DNA of 8,827 nt from Rhodospirillaceae bacterium (GTDB lineage Bacteria; Pseudomonadota; Alphaproteobacteria; Rhodospirillales_A; Casp-alpha2). Each line of letters opens with the position of its first letter. The stretch's first letter is position 1. The notes under the pieces are model-generated. The model had not been told where the DNA came from and ran no database searches. It worked only from the letters and a program-made list of their open reading frames with translations. A program made the translations under genes and the position numbers. Shown one piece after another: positions 1 through 5,793 of this stretch. The stretch spans positions 1-8,827 of the forward strand of contig DNMS01000025.1 of NCBI GenBank assembly GCA_003488105.1, in the 5' to 3' direction.

Positions 1-13
1 CCGCAACCAAACA

Positions 14-50
14 AAAAAGCCCCCTAAAACATACGGTTAGGGGGCTTTTT
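14..50. terminator. Strong bidirectional intrinsic terminator
   Basis: A perfect 14-bp stem pairs 14-27 with 37-50 around a 9-nt loop (28-36). The core is AGCCCCCTAA against TTAGGGGGCT. It is flanked by an A-run on the left and a T-run on the right, so it can terminate transcription from either direction. It would close a gene lying left of the window. It could also stop transcripts coming leftwards from the MFS exporter operon that ends at 258. Confidence 0.9.
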
Positions 51-257
51 GCTGTCCGCTGCCCAGCCGAAAAAAAACCAAGGGGCAACCTAGGGAAAGC
101 TGGTGGAAACAAGGTACTGTTGGCCTGTGGCTTCTCGATTACCCATGTCACGTTGCAGGTGGAAACCGGAGACACCGCGCAATGCAAACTCGGGCCTGAT
201 GATTCGATCTAACTAAACCTAGCCGGGTAGATCCCATCGGCCGAATACGGAAGTGGT
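51..257. other. Unassigned intergenic stretch with hairpin potential
   Basis: There is no credible open reading frame here. Two foldable elements are visible. In the first, 153-161 (TTGCAGGTG) pairs with 173-176 (CACC) and 183-187 (TGCAA), with a 6-nt bulge. In the second, GGCC-U-GATG at 193-201 pairs with CATCGGCC at 235-242, and an inner stem GATCT (206-210) pairs with AGATC (229-233). The second hairpin lies just past the stop codon of the MFS gene and has no U-tract, so it is not a typical intrinsic terminator. The stretch could be a long 3' untranslated region, a small RNA or a decayed element. I recognise no known RNA family. Confidence 0.35.
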
Positions 258-1421
258 TTACCGTGCCCGCAACATCATCAACGCCGCGAAAGAGATGAGC
301 CCCAGCCCGCCTGAAAGCATAAGCGCGGCGGCGCCCAGGTGGTCGATCGCGAGGGCGAACAGGAAGGGGGCGCCGGCTTGGACAAAGCGGGCCGGTGCCA
401 TCAGCAACCCCTGGCGCCGCCCGTATCCCACTGCTCCGAAGATGGCGAGGGGCAGCGTTCCGTTGGTGATGGTGAGGATGCCGTTGCCGGCGCCGTGCAA
501 CAGGGAGAAGGCGGATGCGGCCGGCGCCCCGACGGCCAGGATCACAGCCGCGCCCAGGGGATGGGTGAGCGCCGCCAGCCGCGCGGACAGCAAAGGGTGG
601 AAATTCTTCAAGAAGCCGAATTCAAGCAGCCGGCCCGCGACCTGGGCCGGACCGACCAGGGCCGCCGCCGCGATCGCCGCGGCGGGAGAGGTCCCGGCCT
701 CTTGCAGTATTCGGGGAAGATGGGCCGCCATGGCGGTGCTGGTGAACCAGGTAATCGCGAAGACCAAGGCCAGGATCGCGGCGGCGAATTTGGGGGGCTC
801 TCCCGGTCCCGCGGATTGATGAGTTTCCCCGGCAGTCTCTCCACCGGCCGGCGCGCCGTTTCCTTTCGGCACGAACAGCCGGTTGAGCGGCAGGCCGATA
901 ACCAGATGGGCGGCGGCCCAGGCGAAACAGGCGGCCCGCCAGCCGATTTCCGCCTCCATGACGGCGGTGACCGGCCAGCAAATGGTGCTGGCGAACCCGG
1001 CCATCAGCGTGATGCCGGTGATGGCACCCCGGGCGTCGCGGCCGTAAAGGCCGGCCAGAGTCGCAAAGGCCGCGTCATAAAGGCCCATGGACATACCGAC
1101 GCCGATGACGAGCCAGGCGACGAACAGACCGAGGGTATTCTCGGCCAGGCCGAGCATCCCCAGACCGACGGCGAACACGAGGTTCGCCGCCCACAGAAGG
1201 TCACGCCCACCCAGTTTGTCGATCCGGCGCCCGACGATCGGGCCAAGCAGCGCAGACAGGATCAAGGCCGCGGAAAAGGCGCCATAGACCAGTCCCGTTG
1301 TGACGCCGATCTCCGCCGCCATGGGGCCAGCCAGGATCGCGGGCAGGTAATAGGTCGATCCCCAGCCGAGCGTCTGCCCGGCGCCGACGGCGATGATGAC
1401 GGCTCTGCGGCTGGTCGCCAT
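258..1421 (-). CDS. MFS-family exporter, probable metal/metalloid efflux
   Basis: The protein has 387 residues and is very hydrophobic, with about 12 predicted membrane segments, as expected for a major facilitator superfamily permease of the inner membrane. The MFS motif A (GRRIDKLGGRD, residues 64-74) lies in the cytoplasmic loop after the second helix. A charged, glycine-rich central loop (about residues 190-215, GNGAPAGGETAGETHQSAG) separates the two six-helix halves. I chose the ATG at 1421. An upstream in-frame ATG at 1586 would add 55 arginine-rich residues that overlap the previous gene. The gene follows the flavoprotein stop by 14 bp, so it is co-transcribed with it. Context suggests export of the substrate or product of the flavoprotein, possibly an arsenical as for MFS exporters such as ArsK. 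The sequence alone does not fix the substrate. Confidence 0.85.
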   Translation of the reverse strand: MATSRRAVIIAVGAGQTLGWGSTYYLPAILAGPMAAEIGVTTGLVYGAFSAALILSALLGPIVGRRIDKLGGRDLLWAANLVFAVGLGMLGLAENTLGLFVAWLVIGVGMSMGLYDAAFATLAGLYGRDARGAITGITLMAGFASTICWPVTAVMEAEIGWRAACFAWAAAHLVIGLPLNRLFVPKGNGAPAGGETAGETHQSAGPGEPPKFAAAILALVFAITWFTSTAMAAHLPRILQEAGTSPAAAIAAAALVGPAQVAGRLLEFGFLKNFHPLLSARLAALTHPLGAAVILAVGAPAASAFSLLHGAGNGILTITNGTLPLAIFGAVGYGRRQGLLMAPARFVQAGAPFLFALAIDHLGAAALMLSGGLGLISFAALMMLRAR

Positions 1422-1435
1422 GATCCCGCCAGCCC

Positions 1436-2824
1436 TTAGGCGCCTGCGGCCGTGCCGGGGCCGCACCCACAGCCCTCCTCGCCGGCGGCCTTGGCGTCCA
1501 TGTCGCGGACGCAGCAGGCGTCGACGTCTTCGGGTGCCGGACCGCCGCAGCAGGAGGATTCCTCGGCCACGCCCGGCAGGCTGCATACGCCCGTTTCCGG
1601 CAGGTCCAGTTCGACGCGGTGCGCCGCTTCATGGTCGCCGGCGAGCGACGCGGCGATGGAGCGGACCTGTTCGTAGCCGGTGGTCATCAAGAATGTCGGC
1701 GCGCGGCCGTAGGACTTCATCCCGGCGATGAAGAAATCGGGTTCGGGGTGGCTCAGTTCGCGCACGCCGTGGGGGCGCACGGTGCCGCAGCTGTGAAGGT
1801 TGGGGTCGATCAGCGGCGCCAGATCGGTGACGGCCTCAAGCCAGGGATCGAGGCCCAGACGCACCTCGCGCAGCATGTCGAGCTGCGGGCGGAAGCCGGT
1901 GGCGACGACGATGCGGTCGACCTGTTGCCGCGCGTCGGCGCCGTTAAGGTCGCCGACGACGTCAAGGCCGTCCCCGTTGCGCGACACGGCGCGCACGGAA
2001 AAGGGGCGGAGCAATGTCAGGCGGCCCGAGTCCACGGCTGCGCGCGTTCGAACACCCAGGTCACCCCGGGCCGGCAGAGCGTCGACGGCGCCGCCGCCGA
2101 ACAACATGTCGCCGGTATCGCGGCGCACGGCCCAGAGGATCTCCGTCCCGGGTTCGGCATCCATCAGATCCAACAGATCGAGCAGCACGTTGAAGGCCGA
2201 ATGGCCACTGCCGACCACCAACGTGCGCCTGCCGGCATAATCGGCGCGGGCGCGGTCCAGCACATCGGGAATGCCGTAGGTGATACGGTCGGCGCAATCG
2301 GCTTCGCCGGGTACGGGCAGGCCGCCGGCCCCCATGGGATTCGGCGCGGTCCAGGTGCCGGAAGCATCGATCACCGCGGTGGCGTCAAGGGAGGTGCCGT
2401 CGGCGAGCCGGATTTCGAACGGCCGCTCGGCGCGCCCTTCGGAACGGACCTTGTCCATGCCCTTGCGGCCAAGGGCGGTGACCCTGGCATCGAGGTGCAG
2501 ATGGGGGCGGATCGCCATGTGGGTGGCGAGCGGCGCCAGGTAGCGGTCGATGATCTCGCTGCCCGTGGGCAGGGCGTCGGGATCGGGCGCTTGCCATCCT
2601 GCGTCTTCCAGCAGGCTGCGGGCGGCCTTGTCGATGTTGTAGCGCCATGGCGAAAATAGGCGCACGTGACCCCATTGGCGCATGGCGGCACCCGGTTCGA
2701 CGCCGGCTTCCAGAATGATGAAGGGCAGGCCGTATTCGTGGAGGTGCGCGGCGGCGGCGAGGCCGACCGGGCCGGCGCCGATGATCGCGACGGGAAGTTT
2801 TGACCGAGGTGAAGAAGCGGGCAT
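1436..2824 (-). CDS. Flavoprotein monooxygenase, ArsO-like, with cysteine-rich C-terminal tail
   Basis: The protein has 462 residues and the layout of the flavin-dependent monooxygenase / thioredoxin-reductase-like superfamily. An FAD-binding GAGPVG fold sits at residues 16-21 and a second, NAD(P)H-type fold at GSGHSA (205-210). The ATG motif ATGFRPQ (308-314) marks the end of the FAD domain. The C-terminus (about 405-462) is unusual: cysteines at 414, 425-426, 437-438, 452 and 454 lie in an otherwise Ala/Gly/Glu-rich, probably flexible tail, as in a thiol metal-binding or metalloid-transfer arm. ArsO-type flavoproteins occur in some ars operons, and the PadR regulator upstream and MFS exporter downstream fit a resistance cassette. 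Substrate and reaction are inferred, not shown. I chose the ATG at 2824, which has AAGGA 8 nt upstream. The in-frame ATG at 2851 has no ribosome-binding site. Confidence 0.8.
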   Translation of the reverse strand: MPASSPRSKLPVAIIGAGPVGLAAAAHLHEYGLPFIILEAGVEPGAAMRQWGHVRLFSPWRYNIDKAARSLLEDAGWQAPDPDALPTGSEIIDRYLAPLATHMAIRPHLHLDARVTALGRKGMDKVRSEGRAERPFEIRLADGTSLDATAVIDASGTWTAPNPMGAGGLPVPGEADCADRITYGIPDVLDRARADYAGRRTLVVGSGHSAFNVLLDLLDLMDAEPGTEILWAVRRDTGDMLFGGGAVDALPARGDLGVRTRAAVDSGRLTLLRPFSVRAVSRNGDGLDVVGDLNGADARQQVDRIVVATGFRPQLDMLREVRLGLDPWLEAVTDLAPLIDPNLHSCGTVRPHGVRELSHPEPDFFIAGMKSYGRAPTFLMTTGYEQVRSIAASLAGDHEAAHRVELDLPETGVCSLPGVAEESSCCGGPAPEDVDACCVRDMDAKAAGEEGCGCGPGTAAGA

Positions 2825-2885
2825 GACGAGGGTCCTTGTCTGACGTTCCATGCATTGATGGGTGATATAAAAGGATCAAAAAAGA

Positions 2886-3284
2886 TCAGCAGCAGTCCTC
2901 GGCCCGGCAGATCCCTTCGCTGTTGGCGGAAACGCAGGCGCCGACCTCGGCCCAGGCTTTTACCGCGACTTGGAATGCGGTCTGTCCCTTGTCGGTGATC
3001 GTGTAGATCTTCCGCATGCGTCCGCTCACGACCTCCTCGCGGACGGTGACATAGCCGCCCTTCTCGAACTCCTTCAGGACCGGGTAGAGGGCGCCCGGAG
3101 TCGGCGAGCAGCAGCCCTGTGTCGTATCTTCCACGGCTTTGGATATCTCGTAGCCGTGCATGGGGCGCCGATTGAGGACGCAGAGGATGAAGAACTTCGA
3201 CAGGCTCATCTTGATCAGCCCGTTCCAATAGACGGGATCGGTGTAGTCGATCTCTGGCGGCGGGACGGGGGCTAATCGGGGCAT
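2886..3284 (-). CDS. PadR-family transcriptional regulator with cysteine-rich tail
   Basis: The protein has 132 residues. The winged-helix PadR domain starts near residue 26 (MSLSKFFILCVL), followed by HGYEISKAVED and the recognition segment PTPGALYPVLKEFEKGGYV, then a basic wing (SGRMRKIYTITDKG). Cysteines lie at C58-C59, just before the recognition helix, and in the tail at C117, C126, C131 and C132, where the protein ends in CC. Paired cysteines next to the DNA-binding helix and a cysteine tail suggest direct sensing of a thiophilic metal or metalloid, which is an inference. I chose ATG 3284 because the in-frame ATGs at 3356 and 3338 lie within or upstream of the promoter. The chosen start has only a weak ribosome-binding site (GGTAGAG). 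It is first in the operon, and 61 bp separate its stop from the flavoprotein start. It is probably autoregulated through the inverted repeat in its promoter. Confidence 0.85.
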   Translation of the reverse strand: MPRLAPVPPPEIDYTDPVYWNGLIKMSLSKFFILCVLNRRPMHGYEISKAVEDTTQGCCSPTPGALYPVLKEFEKGGYVTVREEVVSGRMRKIYTITDKGQTAFQVAVKAWAEVGACVSANSEGICRAEDCC

Positions 3285-3327
3285 GGCTCTACCGGGACAG
3301 TGAATGAACAAGGGTATTACGATGGGC

Positions 3328-3356
3328 AATATATTGGCCATCAATATATACGTCAA
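3328..3356 (-). promoter_or_regulatory. Sigma70-type promoter of the padR-flavoprotein-MFS operon
   Basis: Read on the minus strand, TTGACG (3356-3351) and TATATT (3333-3328) are separated by exactly 17 bp. A transcript would begin near 3321 and give a leader of about 37 nt before the PadR ATG at 3284. The island is AT-rich within GC-rich flanks. Confidence 0.75.
3329..3349. promoter_or_regulatory. Probable PadR operator, perfect inverted repeat
   Basis: ATATATTG (3329-3336) and CAATATAT (3342-3349) form a perfect 8-bp inverted repeat with a 5-bp spacer. It fills the gap between the -35 and -10 of the operon promoter and overlaps the -10. PadR dimers commonly bind such dyads in their own promoters, and this position would block RNA polymerase. 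Assignment to PadR rests on proximity. Confidence 0.65.
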
Positions 3357-3435
3357 TGCTCTTGTGATCCCGTCTGCGGCCCGCTTTGGGAACGTGCTTG
3401 GGCCACGCCACCTTTAACCGGATCCTCCACACGGA

Positions 3436-3666
3436 TTGTTTGAGAAGCTGTTCATCAGCTTACCCCGAACGTTGGACCGGTCTGGTGTCGACGGCCTGCA
3501 CGACCTGCATATTTGGTCGCTAAATGCGGCCTCGGCGGTGTCTTTTGCAGCCATGGATTTGTCTCATCTGCGCTCCCCCGCGGGTCTCTACGATGAGCCA
3601 AAAATCCTCCGTTATGCAAACCCCTCAATCTGCCCTATGGGCGCTGACGTCAGACAGGCCGTTTAA
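3436..3666 (+). pseudogene. Remnant of a cation diffusion facilitator (CDF) transporter gene
   Basis: The translation holds GVDGLHDLHIWSLNAASAV (frame starting 3436). HDLHIWSL preceded by a V-x-G/D turn is the hallmark of the cytoplasmic C-terminal domain of CDF zinc/cobalt/iron exporters. No transmembrane segments are encoded. An in-frame stop (TAA at 3415-3417) lies upstream, and after about residue 40 the frame no longer resembles the family. A full CDF protein is about 300 residues, so only a fragment is left. The region separates the metal-type operon from the nirK operon and may mark an old deletion or recombination point. It may equally be a chance motif in an otherwise anonymous intergenic stretch. 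Confidence 0.5.
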
Positions 3667-3667
3667 C

Positions 3668-3684
3668 ATGTATTTGACATCCAT
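3668..3684 (+). promoter_or_regulatory. NsrR-type operator 1 (overlaps -35)
   Basis: ATGTATTT (3668-3675), one central base, then ACATCCAT (3677-3684). The right arm matches the reverse complement of the left at 6 of 8 positions. The whole resembles the known NsrR pattern ATGYATTT-N-AAATRCAT, and the flanks continue the match (AAC on the left, GAA on the right). It covers the -35 hexamer, a good position for repression. The nsrR gene four genes downstream supports the assignment. A degenerate FNR-type reading of the same bases (TTGAC-N4-ATGAA, 3674-3687) is possible but weaker. Confidence 0.6.
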
Positions 3685-3702
3685 GAAAACGAAAGCTATT
3701 TA
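3674..3702 (+). promoter_or_regulatory. Promoter of the nirK operon
   Basis: TTGACA (3674-3679) and TATTTA (3697-3702) are separated by 17 bp, with an expected start near 3709. This leaves a short leader of about 29 nt to the nirK ATG. The region is AT-rich and overlapped by the NsrR-type sites. An AGGT-type ribosome-binding site (GGAGGT, 3728-3733) follows. Confidence 0.65.
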
Positions 3703-3704
3703 AC

Positions 3705-3721
3705 ATGTGTGAATAAAACAT
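3705..3721 (+). promoter_or_regulatory. NsrR-type operator 2 (at transcription start), weaker
   Basis: ATGTGTGA (3705-3712), one base, then TAAAACAT (3714-3721). The arms agree as an inverted repeat at 6 of 8 positions, but the left arm matches the NsrR consensus at only about 5 of 8. It lies exactly 37 bp after operator 1. The two share the direct repeat TTTAACATGT (3662-3671 and 3699-3708). It would cover the predicted start site. Confidence 0.4.
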
Positions 3722-3737
3722 CTTTATGGAGGTATCT

Positions 3738-4703
3738 ATGAATTTCCTGCGTAATAACGCACGCCGTGCCTGGGTCCTTGGGTTGGCCGCGGCCTGGCTG
3801 TTTTCGCCGATCACCGCGCCCGCCGCCGCCAAGACGGTGAAGGTCGACATCCCCGTCATCGAAAAAGAACTGCCGATCGACAACAAGGGCACGACGCAAC
3901 GCATGTGGACCTTCGGCGGTACCGTGCCCGGCCCGCTGGTCCGCGTGACGGAAGGCGACGAGATCGATTTCACGCTCCTCAATCAGAAGACCAACAAGAA
4001 CAGCCATTCCATGGATTTCCACGCCGCGGTCGTCGATGTCCTGGATGAGTTCTTGGAAGTCCGTCCCGGCGACACCAAGCAGTTTACGTTCAAGGCGAAC
4101 CATCCCGGCGTCTTCATCTATCACTGCGGCGCCAGTTCCATGGCCGAGCATATTTCGCGCGGCATGTACGGCGTGATCATCGTCGATCCCAAGGAAGGCT
4201 ATTCGGATGCCTATCCCAAGCCGGACCGCGAATACGTCCTGGTCCACGGCGATCTGTTCCAGGACGGCACCAGCGCCCAGGACCGGGCGATGAACAAGCA
4301 ATGGGTCGGCACGCTGGTGAACGGCAAGCTGTTCCATTACGACCCGGTGCACGATCCCAACGCGGCCCTGACCCTGGAAGCGAAACCCGGCGAGCGTGTC
4401 CGCATTTTCTTCGTCAATGCGATGATCAACGAAGCGGCGGCGTTCCATCCGATCGCCGGTATCTGGGACCGGGTGTGGGACAACGGCAATCCGAAGAACC
4501 TGCGTTACAGCCTGCAAACGGCCGAAGTGCCCCCGGCCCATGCCATGACCTTCGACATCGTTCCGCCGGCCGACCGCGCGACCAATAACGCCATTGTCGA
4601 CCACCGGATGAAGCACGCTCTCAACGGCGCGATCTCCGTGCTGATGAACTTCAAGGACGCGAATCCGGACAAGGGCAAAAACGGCAATCTCATTCTGCGC
4701 TGA
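3738..4703 (+). CDS. Copper-containing nitrite reductase NirK (AniA-like)
   Basis: This periplasmic enzyme reduces nitrite to nitric oxide. The protein has 321 residues, with a signal peptide (residues 1 to about 31, ending APAAA) and two cupredoxin domains. All expected copper sites are present. Type 1 ligands are H90, C130, H138 and M143; type 2 ligands are H95, H129 and H289. The catalytic Asp is D93 (HSMDFH) and the catalytic His is H237 (FHPIAGIWD). The C-to-H spacing of 8 and the FHPIAGIWD stretch match the AniA (class II) branch rather than the Achromobacter type. It is shorter than many NirKs (about 340-380) and has no C-terminal cytochrome or cupredoxin extension. I chose ATG 3738 because GGAGGT lies 4 nt upstream; the ATG at 3726 precedes that site. 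It is first gene of a four-gene operon under NsrR-type operators. Confidence 0.88.
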   Translation: MNFLRNNARRAWVLGLAAAWLFSPITAPAAAKTVKVDIPVIEKELPIDNKGTTQRMWTFGGTVPGPLVRVTEGDEIDFTLLNQKTNKNSHSMDFHAAVVDVLDEFLEVRPGDTKQFTFKANHPGVFIYHCGASSMAEHISRGMYGVIIVDPKEGYSDAYPKPDREYVLVHGDLFQDGTSAQDRAMNKQWVGTLVNGKLFHYDPVHDPNAALTLEAKPGERVRIFFVNAMINEAAAFHPIAGIWDRVWDNGNPKNLRYSLQTAEVPPAHAMTFDIVPPADRATNNAIVDHRMKHALNGAISVLMNFKDANPDKGKNGNLILR

Positions 4704-4718
4704 GAACAGGAGCACTCC

Positions 4719-5420
4719 ATGCGAAAGGTTATCGCACTCGGCGGCGCGGCCCTGATGACCGCGCTGTCCATGACCTCGGCCCCGGCGGCCGAGGCGCCGG
4801 CGAGTATCCAAAAGGACTGTGCGGTGTGCCATCAGATGTCAGGGCCGGCGAGCCCTGATCTGGCGGTGCGCCAGACCCGGAAGGGGCCGCCTCTTTTCTT
4901 CGCCGGCAACAAGTTCCGCCGGGACTGGCTGGAAGCCTGGTTGCAGAAACCCACGCGCATTCGGCCGGCGGGCGACTTCGCCCCCGACCATGCCGCCAAG
5001 GGGCCGGAGGGGGATGCCGTTGAGGCGGCGTCCCTGTCCGACCACCCGGCGGTCGATGCGCCGGCGGCGAAGCAGATCGCGGACTACCTGATGACCCTGA
5101 CACCGAATACGGCCCTCTTGGCGAAAGAGGACTACACCCCCGGCCGCGTGTCGGCCCGGATCGGAGCCATGGACTTCGTCAAGTTCAAGGGCTGCAGCGG
5201 CTGTCACAAGGATACGCCCAAGTACGGGGGCTTTTCCGGCCCCGAGCTCCATACCGCGTGGCAGCGTCTCCAGCCGCCGTTCATCGTGTCCTACATCCGC
5301 GACCCGGCGGCTTGGGAACCTCGGACTCTGATGCCGAACAAGCATCTGAACACGGCCGGGATTCACAAGCTGGCCAATTACCTGCGGACCATCGGCGAAA
5401 AACCGGAGAAGGCGAAATGA
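4719..5420 (+). CDS. Periplasmic dihaem cytochrome c (NcgB-like)
   Basis: The protein has 233 residues, with a signal peptide (about 1-26) and two class I cytochrome c domains. Haem-binding motifs are CAVCH (34-38) and CSGCH (159-163). The second haem has a likely axial methionine, M205 in TLMPNKHL. The first domain lacks a clear M-P motif, so its sixth ligand is uncertain (a Met or His in 84-125), which could give that haem a different potential. It starts 15 bp after nirK with AGGAG 6 nt upstream and overlaps the next gene by ATGA, so translation is coupled. In Nitrosomonas europaea a dihaem and a monohaem cytochrome c are co-transcribed with a multicopper oxidase and nirK and are needed for nitrite tolerance. 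The same set appears here. The symbol is assigned by haem count and context. A role as electron carrier to NirK or the oxidase is inferred. Confidence 0.82.
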   Translation: MRKVIALGGAALMTALSMTSAPAAEAPASIQKDCAVCHQMSGPASPDLAVRQTRKGPPLFFAGNKFRRDWLEAWLQKPTRIRPAGDFAPDHAAKGPEGDAVEAASLSDHPAVDAPAAKQIADYLMTLTPNTALLAKEDYTPGRVSARIGAMDFVKFKGCSGCHKDTPKYGGFSGPELHTAWQRLQPPFIVSYIRDPAAWEPRTLMPNKHLNTAGIHKLANYLRTIGEKPEKAK

Positions 5421-5782
5421 ACAAGCTTTTCATACTGGCTGTCTTTTTGTGCGGATCGATCCTCTATCCGCGGCCGGCGCCGGCCGCCGACGCGGCGCAG
5501 GGCAAAACCCTTTACCGGGTCTACTGTACCCAGTGCCACGGCCTGTCCGGCGACGGAAAGGGCATCAACGCCCCCCAGCTTTCAGTCCAACCACGCAATC
5601 ACCGGGACCGGGCGGAAATGTCGGCCCGCACCGACGACGACCTGTTCAAGGCCATCAAGGAAGGCGGTCAGGCGGTCAACAAGTCGATCCTGATGCCCAA
5701 CTGGGACGGCAACATGACCGATGCCGAAATCCACGACGTGGTCGCCTACCTGCGTGCGCTTTGCTGCGCCGGCGCCAAATAG
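5417..5782 (+). CDS. Periplasmic monohaem cytochrome c (NcgC-like)
   Basis: The protein has 121 residues, with a signal peptide (about 1-26, ending APAADA). It has one haem motif, CTQCH (37-41), followed by GLSGDGKG. A likely axial methionine is M93 (ILMPNWDG), and the C-terminal helix is typical (TDAEIHDVVAYLRAL). This is the layout of a small class I cytochrome c. The protein ends with an extra cysteine pair (LCCAGAK), which is unusual for a soluble periplasmic cytochrome. The start overlaps the stop of the dihaem gene (ATGA at 5417-5420). The multicopper oxidase start follows 11 bp after its stop. It probably shuttles electrons between the dihaem cytochrome and one of the copper enzymes. 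Confidence 0.82.
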   Translation: MNKLFILAVFLCGSILYPRPAPAADAAQGKTLYRVYCTQCHGLSGDGKGINAPQLSVQPRNHRDRAEMSARTDDDLFKAIKEGGQAVNKSILMPNWDGNMTDAEIHDVVAYLRALCCAGAK

Positions 5783-5793
5783 GAGAACGTGAC

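Noticed and set aside
92..180. Cobalamin-riboswitch-like words (GGGAAAGCTGGTGGAAAC, ACTGT, CCGGAGACACC)
   Set aside because: The conserved GCCACTG and GGGAAGG elements are missing, spacing is too short, and no sense gene follows on the plus strand.
196..202. CTGATGA as a hammerhead ribozyme core
   Set aside because: No GAAA at the required position after a stem II, and no cleavage-site stem.
1422..1586. Upstream ATG at 1586 for the MFS gene
   Set aside because: It adds 55 residues dominated by Arg and Gly that lie inside the flavoprotein tail in another frame. The start at 1421 leads directly into the first membrane helix.
339..2659. Long plus-strand open frames (339-1439 and 1619-2659) opposite the MFS and flavoprotein genes
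   Set aside because: Their translations are low-complexity Gly/Arg/Ala/Gln strings without family motifs, while the minus strand encodes clear MFS and flavoprotein motifs. They are GC-rich shadow frames.
3674..3687. FNR/NNR-type box TTGAC-N4-ATGAA before nirK
   Set aside because: Only the left half is good. The same bases fit a -35 hexamer and a NsrR-type dyad better, and nsrR is in the same locus. It remains possible as a dual site.
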